Origin: an uncultured bacterium
Lineage (GTDB): Bacteria > Verrucomicrobiota > Verrucomicrobiia > Verrucomicrobiales > Akkermansiaceae
DNA length: 64,000 bases
Assembly (NCBI GenBank): GCA_945831585.1
Contig: CAMACY010000003.1
Coordinates: forward strand, 1-64,000
Reading direction: 5' to 3'
Under the pieces are notes generated by a model. The model searched no databases, was not told the origin of the DNA, and saw only the letters and a program-made list of their open reading frames with translations. Positions within the stretch are counted from its first letter, which is position 1, and every line of letters begins with the position of its first letter. Positions 19,563-31,500 of this stretch are shown here, piece by piece. The position numbers were made by a program, and so were the translations under genes.

Positions 19563-20927
19563 ATGTCTGATTACACCACGAAAGTCATGGATCAGGTGCG
19601 CGCCAAGAATGCGCACGAGCCTGAGTTCATCCAAGCGGTGCAGGAGGTAATCACCACGATTGCCCCTGTGCTCGATGCTCACAAGAAGTACGAGGACAAC
19701 TGCATCCTCGAGCGCATCACCGAGCCGGAGCGCACCATCATATTCCGCGTGCCGTGGACGGATGACAAGGGCAACATCCATGTCAACCGAGGATACCGCG
19801 TGGAGTTCAACAGCGCTATCGGGCCCTACAAGGGCGGGTTGCGCTTTCACCCCTCCGTCAACCTCGGCATCCTCAAGTTCCTGGGCTTTGAGCAAATCTT
19901 CAAGAACTCGCTCACCACGCTCGCCATGGGCGGCGGCAAGGGCGGTTCCGACTTCGACCCCAAGGGCAAGAGCGACCGCGAGGTCATGCGCTTCTGCCAG
20001 AGCTTCATGACCGAGCTGCAGCGCCACATCGGCCCCGACACGGACGTGCCCGCCGGTGACATCGGCGTGGGCGGTCGCGAAATCGGCTACCTCTTCGGCC
20101 AGTACAAGCGCCTGCGCAACGAATTCACGGGCGTGCTGACGGGCAAGGCCCTGCACTGGGGCGGCTCGCTCATCCGCCCGGAGGCCACGGGCTACGGCTG
20201 CGTCTACTTCGCTCAGAACATGCTCGCCACCAAGGGCGACAGCGTGGAGGGCAAGGTCTGCGTCGTGTCCGGCTCCGGCAATGTGGCGCAGTTCCTCGTC
20301 GAGAAGCTCAACCAGCTCGGCGCCAAGGTCGTCACCATGTCCGACTCCGACGGCTATGTCTATGACCCCGCCGGCATCGACCTGGAGAAGGTGCACTGGA
20401 TCATGGAGCTCAAGAACGTGCGCCGCGGCCGCATCCGCGAGTACGCCGACGCCTTCCCCGGCGTGCAGTACTTCCCCGGGCAGCGGCCCTGGAGCGTGCC
20501 CTGCGACTGCGCCTTCCCCTGCGCCACGCAGAACGAAATCAACGGCGCGGAGGCCGCCACCCTCATCAAGAACGGCTGCAAGCTCGTGGCCGAGGGTGCC
20601 AACATGCCCACGGATCTGGACGGCATCAACGCCTACCTGGAGGCCAAGATTCTCTACGGCCCGGCCAAGGCGGCCAACGCCGGCGGCGTGGCCACCTCCG
20701 GTCTGGAGATGGCGCAGAACAGCCAGCGCCTCAACTGGACGAGCGAGGAGGTCGACGCCAAGCTCTTCGACATCATGAAGAACATCCACGAGAACGCCTA
20801 CACGCACGCGCAGGAGTTCGCCGCCGCTACGGGCAGCACGGATGGCTTCACCAACTACGTGGCCGGCGCGAACATCGCGGGCTTCGTCAAGGTGGCCGAT
20901 GCCATGATTGACCAGGGGCTGGTCTGA
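19563..20927 (+). CDS. gdhA: NADP-type glutamate dehydrogenase
   Basis: GPYKGGLRFHPSVNLGILKFLGFEQIFKNSLTTLAMGGGKGGSDFDPKGKSDREVMRFCQSFM. Confidence 0.97.
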   Translation: MSDYTTKVMDQVRAKNAHEPEFIQAVQEVITTIAPVLDAHKKYEDNCILERITEPERTIIFRVPWTDDKGNIHVNRGYRVEFNSAIGPYKGGLRFHPSVNLGILKFLGFEQIFKNSLTTLAMGGGKGGSDFDPKGKSDREVMRFCQSFMTELQRHIGPDTDVPAGDIGVGGREIGYLFGQYKRLRNEFTGVLTGKALHWGGSLIRPEATGYGCVYFAQNMLATKGDSVEGKVCVVSGSGNVAQFLVEKLNQLGAKVVTMSDSDGYVYDPAGIDLEKVHWIMELKNVRRGRIREYADAFPGVQYFPGQRPWSVPCDCAFPCATQNEINGAEAATLIKNGCKLVAEGANMPTDLDGINAYLEAKILYGPAKAANAGGVATSGLEMAQNSQRLNWTSEEVDAKLFDIMKNIHENAYTHAQEFAAATGSTDGFTNYVAGANIAGFVKVADAMIDQGLV

Positions 20928-20945
20928 TCGGGTTTTTCCCCATGC

Positions 20946-20985
20946 AAACAGCCGCAGCAGGTGAGACCTGCTGCGGCTGTTTTGT
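20946..20985 (+). terminator. Rho-independent terminator of gdhA
   Basis: AAACAGCCGCAGCAGGT-GAG-ACCTGCTGCGGCTGTTT, 17-bp perfect stem. Confidence 0.85.
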
Positions 20986-21000
20986 CATCGGCGGGGGCGC

Positions 21001-23223
21001 TTACCTGCTCGGGGGCAGGATGCCCGCCTCTTGCAGCAGCGCGTCCGGGTTCGGGTCGCGCCCCATGAAATCGCGGAAGAGCTCGGCGGCGGGCTTGCTG
21101 TCGCCCTTGGAGAGCACCGCCTCGCGGAAGGACGCCCCCGTCGCCGCATTCAGCACCCCCTCGCGGCGGAAGCGCGTGAACGCATCCGCCTGCAGCACCT
21201 CCGCCCACTTGTAGCAGTAGTAGCCCGCGCGGTAGCCGCCGCTGATGCAGTGCGTGAAGTGGCGCATGAGCGAGGGGCCGTGCTGCGTGAGCGGCAGCTT
21301 CCACGGCGCGAGCAGCTCGCGGGTGGCCGTGTCCAGATCCTTGCCCGCAAACACGCGATCGTAGTGTTCATGGATGTCGAAATCCAGCCGCGCGAGCACC
21401 AGCTGCCCCATGATGCTCGAAGCCGGGCGGAAGAAACGGCTGGCGAGCAGCCGCTGCTGCAGCTCGGTCGGCAGAGGCTCGCCCGTGGCGTAGTGGCGGG
21501 CAAAGAGCGCCAGCCCCTCGGGCTCCCAGGTCCAGTTCTCGTTGATCTGGCTGGGCAGCTCGACAAAATCCCAGGCCACGCGGGTGCCGCTGTGCGCGCG
21601 CAGCTCCGTGTCGCTGAGCATCACATGGAGCATGTGCCCGAACTCGTGGAAAAGCGTCTCTGCGTCGCTGTGGCTCAGCAGTGCGGGCTTGTCGCCCACG
21701 GGGGCCGTCAGGTTGCCGCACAGCGCCGCCAGGTGCGGGGTGTGCGGGCGTCCCCCCGCCGCCGGCTGCCCATAGCGCAGCGGCATGACCCAGGCTCCCG
21801 CCCGCTTGGTGGCGCGGGGGAAGGGGTCGAGGTAGAAGGAGCCCAGGTGCGCGCCCGTCTTGTTGTCGTAGACGGCGAACAGTTGGGTGTCCGGGCTCCA
21901 CACCTCGGCATAGCCGGCCGGCAGCTCCTGCCCCTCGCTCAGGCAGACCGAGGGCAGCTCGCGCACCGAGATGTCGTACAGGTGGCTGTAGAGGGCGAAC
22001 ATGCCCCGGCGCACGTTCTCATAGCTCAGGTAGGGGCGCAGCTCCTCGGGGTCGAAGTTGTAGGTGCGCTGCATCAGCTTGCGGGTGTAGTAGAGCGTGT
22101 CCCAGGGGGCGAGCGCCTCCACCTTTTCCCCGCGCAGCTCGCCGACAAAATCCAGCAGCTCGCGGCACTCGCGCTCAAACGCGGGGCGCAGCTCCTCCAT
22201 CATGCCGTAGATGAAGGCCTGCGCCTTGGCGGCGCTGTCGACCATGCGGTGCGCCGCCACCATGTCTGCATAGCCGCGGAAGCCCAGCAGCGCGGCCAGC
22301 TCGCGGCGCAGCTCCATGATGCGCTCCACCAGCGGGGCGTTGTCCCAAGGGGCGGTGCTGCCCACCGTGTCCAGCCCCTCGCGGCAGGCGCGGCGCGTGG
22401 ACTCGACATCGCAGCAGCGCAGCACCTCGTACACGCTCGTGGGGTCGAGCGTCACCAGATACTCGGGAGCCTCCGCGCTGCCGTAGCCCTTGGCCGCTGC
22501 GCGCTCGCGCGCCTTGAGCAGCCAATCCTCGCTCATGCCCGCCAGCGCGGCGGGGTCGCTCAGCCGCAGCTCCCAGGCGTTGGTCGCATCCAGCACATTC
22601 TTGTCAAAGCTGTCGCAGAGCTTGGCCAGCTCCTGCTCGATGGCGGTCTTGCGCTCCTTCTGCTGCGGCGTCAGCTCGGCGCCGCTGTCGCGGAAGGCAT
22701 CGCAGACCTGCTGCACAAAGCGCTGCTTCTCCGGCGAGAGCTCGCGCACCCAGGGCTGCTGCGCGGCCGATTTGAACACCGCCCACAGCCCGGCATCCGC
22801 GCTGAGCCCGGATTCAAAGGCGCTGACGAGCGGCGTGAGCTCCTCCTCGGCGGCGCGCAGCTCGGGGCTGTCCGTCGTCATGGACAGGTTCGCGAGAAAG
22901 GCCGTGGCCAGCTCCACATCATCGCACAGGGACTCAAAGGCGCCGAAGGTGTTGTCGTAGCTCGCCGCCTCCGGCGCCACGGCGCAGATGGCGGCGCGGC
23001 GCTGCTGCGCGCGCTCTAGGGCATACTTCGTGTCGCGCACGGCGCGCTCCCCGCTCATGCGCGACCAGCGCGGGTAGCCCTCGTGCTGCAGGAAGGGGTG
23101 CTCCGCTGCATCGGGCGCGGGCAGTGCGGCGGCCGTTGCGGCGGGGGCGGGCGGGGGCATGTCCGCCGGAGCTGCGGTGCAGCAGCCCAGCGCGATACTC
23201 ATCAAGATCAGGTGTTTGGTCAT
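21001..23223 (-). CDS. M3-family metallopeptidase (oligopeptidase A / Dcp-like), probable lipoprotein
   Basis: LFHEFGHMLHVMLS (HExGH), DFVELPSQINENW, N-terminal signal with Cys. Confidence 0.93.
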   Translation of the reverse strand: MTKHLILMSIALGCCTAAPADMPPPAPAATAAALPAPDAAEHPFLQHEGYPRWSRMSGERAVRDTKYALERAQQRRAAICAVAPEAASYDNTFGAFESLCDDVELATAFLANLSMTTDSPELRAAEEELTPLVSAFESGLSADAGLWAVFKSAAQQPWVRELSPEKQRFVQQVCDAFRDSGAELTPQQKERKTAIEQELAKLCDSFDKNVLDATNAWELRLSDPAALAGMSEDWLLKARERAAAKGYGSAEAPEYLVTLDPTSVYEVLRCCDVESTRRACREGLDTVGSTAPWDNAPLVERIMELRRELAALLGFRGYADMVAAHRMVDSAAKAQAFIYGMMEELRPAFERECRELLDFVGELRGEKVEALAPWDTLYYTRKLMQRTYNFDPEELRPYLSYENVRRGMFALYSHLYDISVRELPSVCLSEGQELPAGYAEVWSPDTQLFAVYDNKTGAHLGSFYLDPFPRATKRAGAWVMPLRYGQPAAGGRPHTPHLAALCGNLTAPVGDKPALLSHSDAETLFHEFGHMLHVMLSDTELRAHSGTRVAWDFVELPSQINENWTWEPEGLALFARHYATGEPLPTELQQRLLASRFFRPASSIMGQLVLARLDFDIHEHYDRVFAGKDLDTATRELLAPWKLPLTQHGPSLMRHFTHCISGGYRAGYYCYKWAEVLQADAFTRFRREGVLNAATGASFREAVLSKGDSKPAAELFRDFMGRDPNPDALLQEAGILPPSR

Positions 23224-23262
23224 AAAATCGGTGTGCTCGGTCGGTCGCGGGCTTCGGCGCGC

Positions 23263-25377
23263 TCAGCGTTGCGCCTCGGCCGCGCGACAGGCCCACTCGT
23301 AGCACAGCGGGTAGTTCAGCTGACCGCCGGGCAGGGTGGGGATGTAGGGCACGGGCACAATCATCTGCAGCTGCCATTGCGAGGGGCGCCCCTCGTTCAT
23401 GATGCTGTAGCGCAGCGACACAGTCTCATTGGGGTGTACTGTCTTGTGCAGCGCCGAGAGCAGCACCAGCCGCTCGCCGCACGCGCGGTCAGGGACGGCC
23501 ACCACCGCCAGCTGCCGCTGCGGCGCGTTCGGATCGGCCTTAAAGATTTTCAGCAGGAGATCCTCCAGCTCCTCGTGGGGCACGGGCTCGCCCTCCACCT
23601 GCGAAAAGCGGATCTTGCGCGCATCGATGACCAGGCGCCCCTCGGCGTTCAGGTGGCCGATGTCGCCCGTGCAGAACCAAGCCCCTCGGTGGCGTTCGCG
23701 GCTCGCCTCCTCATCGTCGGCATAGGCGGGCGCCACCATCGCCCCCTTGAGCCAGATCAGACCCGGCTGCTGCGGCGCGCTCAGCTCGTGCTCGCGGTAG
23801 GGGTCGGTGATGCGCAGGGCGATGCCGGGCGCAGGCTGCAATCCGCGGGGGTGGGGGGGCTCCGCCCCGGCCTGTGCCGGGCGCAGGTCGACGGCGACCA
23901 GCGGCGTGGCCTCGGTCAGCCCGTAGGCTTCGGAGAGTTGCAGCCCGTGCTCGCGCGCGGCCTGCGCGGCGAGGCGGCGGGGCAGGCGATCGCCCGTGGT
24001 GAGGCAGAGCCGCAGCCCCGTAAAGGCATCGCGCTCGGCCCCGCGCAGCAGCTCGGCCATGCGGCGGGGCGGCAGCGCCACCACGCGCACGGATTCGCGG
24101 CGGATGAGCGTGCGCAGGCGCTTGGCGGCCTGCGGGTCGGGGTAGGTGATGAGCCGGCAGCCCGCCAGCAGCGGCAGCAGCAGCGAGAAGAGCAGCCCGC
24201 CCGGCTCGTGCAGGGGTTGCGCGCAGAGCACGGGCTCGCCGGGGCGCAGGCGCAGCAGCTCCTGCGCCGAGCGCAGCGCCGCCATCAGCGCCTGTTGCGA
24301 CACGGGCACCGCCTTGGGTGTCCCCGTGGTGCCGCGCGTGAAGCGCAGGGTCGCCTCGTCCCCGGGGCGGGGCAGGCGCAGCAGCCGCAGCAGCTGCGGG
24401 CGGGGCAGGAAGCGCAGCAGCGCGCGCCACAGGCGCAGCCGCCCGCCCTGATCGCTCAGCAGCTCATCGATGAAAATGAGGTCGCGCTGGCGCGGCCAGG
24501 CAAAGCGGTTCTGCTTCTGCACAAAGCGTTGCTCGGTGATGAGGCGCGTGAGCCCCGCGCTCTGCATGATGCGGCGCAGCTCCTCGGCCGAGGCCGTGTA
24601 GTCCACGTTGACCGCCTCGATGCCGCAGAGCGCGCAGGCCGCATGCGCCACCACGGCCCAGCGCCCCGGCGGCAGCACAATGCCCAGGCGCCCGTGGCGG
24701 GAAAAGCGGCTCAGATCGCGGCGCAGCACGAGCGCGGGCGCCAGCAGGTCGCGGTAGCGCGTGGAGCTGTCGTCCACCCCGTCCGTCAGCACGGCATCCG
24801 GGTGCTCCAGCAGCGCATGCAGCAGCGCTTCGCCCGGGGATTCCGGCAGCGCGTGCCACGCCTGCGCCGCCGCCTCCGCCGCGGCCTCGGCCCACTGCAT
24901 CTGCACGCGCAGCCCCACCCCCTCGCCGGGAAGCTGCCGGGGCAGGAAGCGCAGCACGCTCTCCGCACCCGCCGCTCCCTGCCGCTGCCCCGACCAGAGA
25001 GCCTGCATCGGCAGGCGCAGGGATTCGGCCAGCTGCGTGAGCGAGGCGGGCGGGTGCGGCGGCTCGACCCGGTCGGCCTCGGCCGGCGGCAGCAGCACCA
25101 CATGGCGTCCGCTGTGCAGCAGGTCGCGCACGCGCTGAGCCATGAGCTCGCGGCTCATCTGCGCGGCATCGAGCCTGCCGCCCGCCGCGTGCGTCTCGAG
25201 CAGGTGCGCAATGACCTCATCCGTCGGTCGGTGGTGCAGCTCCGCCACCCAGGCCAGGCGCTCGCGCCCCAGCTCCTGCTCCAGCAGCTGCATCGTCGGC
25301 AGGTCAGCACGGTTGAGCAGGAACAACATCGCTTGTTCCGGCACATGCTCCCGACCCTCGACCCTCGGCTCGCTCAT
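23263..25377 (-). CDS. AMP-dependent acyl-ACP/CoA synthetase, Aas-like with divergent N-terminal domain
   Basis: FTRGTTGTPKAVPVSQQAL AMP-binding motif, EAYGLTEATPLVAV, WFCTGDIGHLNAEGRLVIDARK. Confidence 0.82.
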   Translation of the reverse strand: MSEPRVEGREHVPEQAMLFLLNRADLPTMQLLEQELGRERLAWVAELHHRPTDEVIAHLLETHAAGGRLDAAQMSRELMAQRVRDLLHSGRHVVLLPPAEADRVEPPHPPASLTQLAESLRLPMQALWSGQRQGAAGAESVLRFLPRQLPGEGVGLRVQMQWAEAAAEAAAQAWHALPESPGEALLHALLEHPDAVLTDGVDDSSTRYRDLLAPALVLRRDLSRFSRHGRLGIVLPPGRWAVVAHAACALCGIEAVNVDYTASAEELRRIMQSAGLTRLITEQRFVQKQNRFAWPRQRDLIFIDELLSDQGGRLRLWRALLRFLPRPQLLRLLRLPRPGDEATLRFTRGTTGTPKAVPVSQQALMAALRSAQELLRLRPGEPVLCAQPLHEPGGLLFSLLLPLLAGCRLITYPDPQAAKRLRTLIRRESVRVVALPPRRMAELLRGAERDAFTGLRLCLTTGDRLPRRLAAQAAREHGLQLSEAYGLTEATPLVAVDLRPAQAGAEPPHPRGLQPAPGIALRITDPYREHELSAPQQPGLIWLKGAMVAPAYADDEEASRERHRGAWFCTGDIGHLNAEGRLVIDARKIRFSQVEGEPVPHEELEDLLLKIFKADPNAPQRQLAVVAVPDRACGERLVLLSALHKTVHPNETVSLRYSIMNEGRPSQWQLQMIVPVPYIPTLPGGQLNYPLCYEWACRAAEAQR

Positions 25378-25503
25378 CTGCGGGGCAGTATAGCACAGCC
25401 CCGCCCGCCCGCAAAGCAGAAAGTGCGTGTGAGCGCCCGCGCCGGGACCATGGCGGAAAAATACTTTTCGCGACAAATATATCGTCAAATATCCTCTTTT
25501 CGC

Positions 25504-25532
25504 TTGACTTGTCGCTGTGAAAAGGGTATCAA
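25504..25532 (+). promoter_or_regulatory. sigma70-like promoter TTGACT-17-TATCAA for the autotransporter
   Basis: -35 25504-25509, -10 25527-25532, ATG at 25541. Confidence 0.6.
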
Positions 25533-25540
25533 GATGGGGT

Positions 25541-28500
25541 ATGAAACTTCATCTCCCTTTCCGCCTTCGGGCATCTTTGCTGGCCGCCATCGCCATGCTG
25601 GGCGGCATTGTCCCCACCTTGTCCACCGGTTCGCTCGCGGTCGGTGTCTGCGCCTACACGCTGAGTGTCAGCACCGCGCAGGCGAGTACCACCATCTCTG
25701 TGATGGGGGATGAGCTCATTAGTGATTGGCGCGATGGAAGCACCATCGCCGGTATGCCTTTTGCCAATGGAGACACAGTCCGCTTTGAGTCCTGGACGAA
25801 CAGCGCCGCAACACTGGGAGAGTCCGTTACCGCCAAGTTGGTGCTAGAGAAGAACAGCTCGCTTGAGCTCAATGCGGGAGCCGCCTTTGGCGCGGGGACG
25901 ACCATCAACAACAGCGGTACGCTCATCCTTCACTCGTCGACCGTTCTCGGTGCGGCAAAGCTCGAGCGGGCCTCGAACAACAACTCCTGGGTCGTGGTGG
26001 ATTGGGGGAACGACGCGACGGTTACGCTGGGGGGAGCGCTGGAGAACTATAGGGGGAACCTGAAAATTCAGAACTCGGCCTACACTCTGACCGCTGCGGA
26101 GAACCAGTACCTGTCTGTCTATCTCAGCGGCGGCAGTACGGAGGAGAAGCGTTCCATCTTGACGCTGGCGAATGCTGAGTACAAAAAGGCCTTCCGCTTT
26201 GAAGGCTTCTCGGAGCTGAAGGTCGAGGGCGGGAATACTGCCAAGCTCACGGGCACCACGTCCGGCAGCGGCACGCTGATCAAAAGCGGCGCGGGCACCT
26301 TGGCCTTGCAATATATCAACTCCACGCACAACGGTACCCTGGATATTCGCGAGGGCTCGGTTTTGTGGGGGCTGGATGGTGCTACGAGCAAGTATCAGGT
26401 GAATACCATTGAATTTGAACGGATTAACATTGCTTCGGGTGCTCAGTGGATCGACGGGCATGTCGGGGTCAACATGTCCGACCAAACCGATATCTATAGC
26501 ACGGGCGGCACGATCAAGACGGTCGATGTGGTGTTCACCACCGATGATTTCGGTCCGCTGACCAACTACTACCGCTCCCTGCATGTGAACGGTGGCGCGG
26601 CGACAACCCTGACCAGCACCTGGAAGGAGTCGCGCCGTTTCGCCCTGCTGACCACGGAGAGTGGCAGCGCCGCCTTGGTGCTCAACGATACGGCCTCCGC
26701 CTCGGAAGCCGTGCACAATGTCTTCGATGAGGTTAAGCATTTCAACGGCACCATTACCAGCCAAATCAATTGCGGCTACGGCACCAATAAGCATCTGGTG
26801 ATCGAAACTGTCGATTTGATGTCCGGCGATGGGCTGACCGTGAGGCACGGGCGCGATCAGGGTTCTCTGGAAATCGAGTCCTACGAGGGGCGCAAGATCG
26901 GGGAAGGCTCCTGGGTGGTTCAGGGCGGCTACTATGTGCATAACAGCTTCAGCATGGAGGAGGGCTCCCTTTCGGTGAGCGGCGCTCTGCGCTCGGATTT
27001 CGGCTCGGTGAGTGTGAGCGGTGGAAGCGCCACGGTCGGTTCGGTGGCGGTCGTGGCTCTGGAGGCCACGGGCGGCACCTTGAGCATCACCGGGAGTGCT
27101 GAGGCCACCGCTACGCAACTGGAGGTAGGCAGCCTGCACCTCAGCGGAGCGACAACGACAATCAGTGGCGGCGATGCAGGCGCCGGGCAGTTCGTGAATG
27201 CGGTGGTGCAGCACGATCTCGCGATTACTGACGGGGCTTCGCTGAATCTGAACGGTGATCTGCGTGCTTCCTCGCTGCGTGTCGAGGGGGGTACGCTGGC
27301 GGTGACCGACCTGAGCGCGGGGACGGCAAGCTTCGATCACGCTGTGATTACGGTGGGGGGTGCGTTGACCGTTACCAACTCCTTTGCCCTGACGGCGGGC
27401 AGTACGCTCACCGCAACGCAGGGAGAGTCGAACCTGGGGAGCTATGCCGCCATCGCCGGTCAAATGGATGCAACGGGGCAGAATGTGACGGCCGGAGCCC
27501 TGCAGTTGAGCGAGGGTGCTTCGTTGACATCCCGGAATCTGACGGTCGGGTCGCTGGATATCGGCGGCGGCACGTTGACCGTGGCAGACACAATCCGGGT
27601 GAAGGATGTGCTGACCATGAACTATGGCGGCACGCTGAATCTCGGCACGGGCGGCATTGAGCTCTCGGAGAACATCGTGTTGGCTTACAACAGCGGCAGG
27701 AATCTCGTGGACATCAGCGGGGTGACCTTGCAGAAGATGAATTTGGATTTGTCCGCTTTGACTGAGGGGGATTTTACCTATGTCGAAGCAAGCAACGAGT
27801 ATGAATTGGATTTGGGTATTTCTTCCGGGAACAGCACGGGGGCGGTTCATATCGCCTCGCTGACGTCGAGCCAATACCGTGTGGAGGCTGTCGGAGAGAC
27901 CCTCCATCTCTTCATCAAGGGGGGCACGCAGGCAGAAAATCCCTGGGATCAGAATTGGGGAGCAGCCGTGGCTTCCCGTGGGGCTTCCTACAGCGACATG
28001 GGTGCTCCCCTTCGTGTCGGTCAATACCAGCTGGGGCTTTACGGCACAGCTGCCGATGACCATAATCAGACGATTGCAGCCACTCTGGTAGGGGGTACGT
28101 CCAACTTGGACATGGGACGCGCCAACAACGTTTTCGGCGGTGCCTACTCCACGCGGGGAAGCAACTATGCCACCGGGGACGTACTGACACGCGATGTCTG
28201 GATGAAGCTGAAGGTCGAGCCCGGTTACGACAATGTCTTTAACATGGTGGCCGGCGGCAGCTACAACAATCAGGTGGACGAAAGTACTACAAATGGCTCG
28301 TGGAGCCTCCGGGGTGATGTGCATATCGATGTGGATGCCGGTGTGAAGGTCACCAGCATTGCCGGCGGTAATGTGTTCTCCCGCAGCGATAACCATGCCG
28401 ATTTTGAGGGCGATGCCTATATCTCCGTGCACGGGTCGGACATCATCGATTCGGTCATCGGCGGCAATATCTTGGCCGGTACGTCGGGGCAGCATATGAC

Positions 28501-31500
28501 GCACCGGGGCGATACCTACCTGTCTTTGTACAGTGCTTTGTCGCACGATGGGGGCTCTACGGAGGTCAGGGATTACGATGCAGTCGGTTATGTGCCGGGA
28601 GATGTCGTCAGCTTCAGCCCGAACGCTGTCATCGGTGGTAACTTCACCACCGGGCGCGGCGCCTTCACCACGACCGTGGAGGGAGACTCGCATCTGGTCT
28701 TTGCCGGCTTCAGTGGCACCACGAACAAAACGGTGGTCGGCGGCAACTACGGGTATGCGAACAACGGAACGCAGACTGTGGAAGGCGAGACCGAGATTGT
28801 CTTCCGCGGGCTCGGCGATGCGACCTTCGGCTATGCCGTGGTGGCAGGCAACGGATATTGGGATTGGAACAATAGTGTGACGCAGGCGCAGACGGCGGGG
28901 GACGCTGTCATTCGTGCGGAGGGTAGCCAAGATCTCGTGCTGAACGGTGTGATTGGCGGTCACATGCTGAGCGGGCGGTGGAACAATACCCACAGCCAAA
29001 GTCAGGGAGAAAATACGCTCATTGAGCTGGAAACAGGGGTCACTCTTAAAAGGGTTCATTTCGATTTTAATACCGAGATGGAGGCAAAGGAGACTTCCCT
29101 GACCGCCGCGCTGGTGGGCGGGAGCTTCTATTGGGACTATATGGACCAAGAGGCAACCTATGATTTGAGCCAGACGCATGACGGCAACACCGGAATTTCC
29201 CTCGGCAGCGCCACGGCGCCATCGAGCTCCGAGGCGAGTATTGTCGGTGGTCACTACCTGTACACAGACGATGTATATTCTCCTGCTAACAACAACTTCA
29301 GTGTTTGTGCTACCCAGACGCAGGGGGGGGCGGTGAGCATCTCGGTGACCAACATGGATTTGAAGAGCTCGTCCGCAGCGCTCGTTGCGGGCAACTCGGC
29401 AGAGGGCAAGGCGCAGAGCGTGACGCAGGTGGCCACGGATGCCCTGAGTGTGTGGGGACGGCAGCTGCGCGTCAGTGACACGAAGTGCGGTATCATCGGC
29501 GGTCATTTTGTCAACCTGGAGGGGAATGTGGAATCCATTTCCCAGCGCATCGCGGGTAATGTGAGTGTGGAGCTCGTCGACTCCTCGATCGCGGCCGCTA
29601 CCTACGGCGTCATAGGTGCGGGGGCGGTCTTTAGCACGAGCGCTGCCACGCAGACGCTGGAGGGCTCGGTGTCGTTGACTCTGGATGGGGTGCGTACCGA
29701 CATGACGGATCCCGATAATACGACCAATGCTGCCGTGGTGGGTGGGCACGTTTCCAACAACGGCACCTCTACCATCAAGGGCGACATTGCCCTGACGCTG
29801 ACGGGCGGCTCCTACAATGACACGGTGATCGGCGGTACGGCCGGTGCTAACAAGGCCACCTGCCACGACGTGTCGATCGTGGCACAGAATACGGAATTTC
29901 TCGGTAAGGTCGCCCTTATCGGCGGACACCGCAGCAGCAACGGCGAGCTTAACGATGTCAATATCACGCTGACCGACTGTACGGTCTCCGGCATCTTGTA
30001 CGGCGGTTCCTCCGGCTCGATATGGCAGGGGAACATCAGCATCGAGCTGGTCGGTGGGACATACAGCGGCGATATCATCGTCGCCGGCAACAATACCTCG
30101 TATACAGGCAGCACGACGCTCACCATCCATGAGGGAACGACGATTACAGCCTCGGCGGTACACGGTCAGGGCGCGAACTGGGTGGCGGGTAACAGCACGC
30201 TTCGCTTTGTGGATGAGGGCGTCTTCCAATATGGCTCGACCGTATTCTACAAATTCAACTATGTTGATGTGGAGCATGTGAACAGCGTGGTGAAGCTGCA
30301 ATCCAGCATGCAGGGGCTCGGGAAGATTGTCAACAAGGTGGGTGAAGGTACTCTGGAACTCACGGCGGGCAACAATATGGCGGAGTCGATGGATGTGCGC
30401 GAAGGTACGCTGACGCTGCCGACGGATGCGGCTCCTACCAGCCTCATGATCAATCACCTGTATGTGCGCAATGACGCCGTGCTGAATGTCGGCAATGGCG
30501 GGGTGAGCACGCGGGGTGAGCTGGTGCTCAGCGCCGGGTCCACCCTGCAGGTGGACGGAACCGGTATTCTTTCGGGCAATATGCGGAGTTCGGGCGCTGC
30601 CATGCAGGTCACCAACCTTGTGTGGGGCGACCAGACTGTCGATGAGAATAGCCGCGTGACGCTGGATCTCGGGGATCATCTGGAATCCATAGCGGATGCC
30701 GAGGGGCGTTACACGGTAGCGCTTTTCACCGGCCTGAGTCAGGAGACGATTCAGGGGATCGCCTTTACGAGTTCGGTGGGCGAGAACGACGAGAGCCTGC
30801 TTTGGGCCGATGCTGCGGATTATGTCAAGCTGGCGAACGGCGACAGCACCATGGGCGGTAAGCTGTGGCTGAAGGGCGAGACGCTCTACCTGACCAATTC
30901 GCTGATGAACAACCGCTACTGGACCGGAACGGCTGATGGCGAATGGAGCGTTGGCTGCGACCACTGGCATTGGCTGGATGATCAGTCCGCCAGCGATCCG
31001 AATACGGTCTTTGCTCAGCGCGATGCCGTCTTCTTCACCAAGGATGGTACGGAAGCTGACCCGGCAACCATCACCCTGACCGAGGACATCACCGCTGGCA
31101 ATATGGTGCTCCGGGGCGACGAGACCGGGAACGGGCATTATAAGTTCGTGACCAATGGGCATCAATTGACGGTTCGGGATGACATCCAGGCGGAGCAACA
31201 GGTGACGGCAAGCTTCAACGGCTCCGTTACGGTGCAGGGTGATCTCCTGCTCGAGGGCGAGTCCTCGTTGGATTTCAACAACCTGAGCCTGAGCGAGAGC
31301 GCCATTGTGTCGGTTCGGGAGAACAGCGATCTGCGCGTCGGCAATGATCTCAGCATCGGCAAGCTGACGGGCGACGGCAGCGGCAGCACGACCGTGGTCG
31401 GTGCCCTGAGCCTTGCCAATGGCAGCACGGGTGCCGGCTCGCTGGTTGCCCGGAGTCTCAGCCTCGGAGGTGACACGACCTTCAAGAAATTGGAGGTGGA

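Noticed and set aside
19362-20807. 481-aa minus-strand ORF
   Set aside because: Antisense to gdhA.
28000-30200. Possible CRISPR-like or DNA-level tandem repeats in the autotransporter
   Set aside because: Repeats are degenerate at protein level (V/I-x-GG motifs), not regularly spaced identical DNA repeats.
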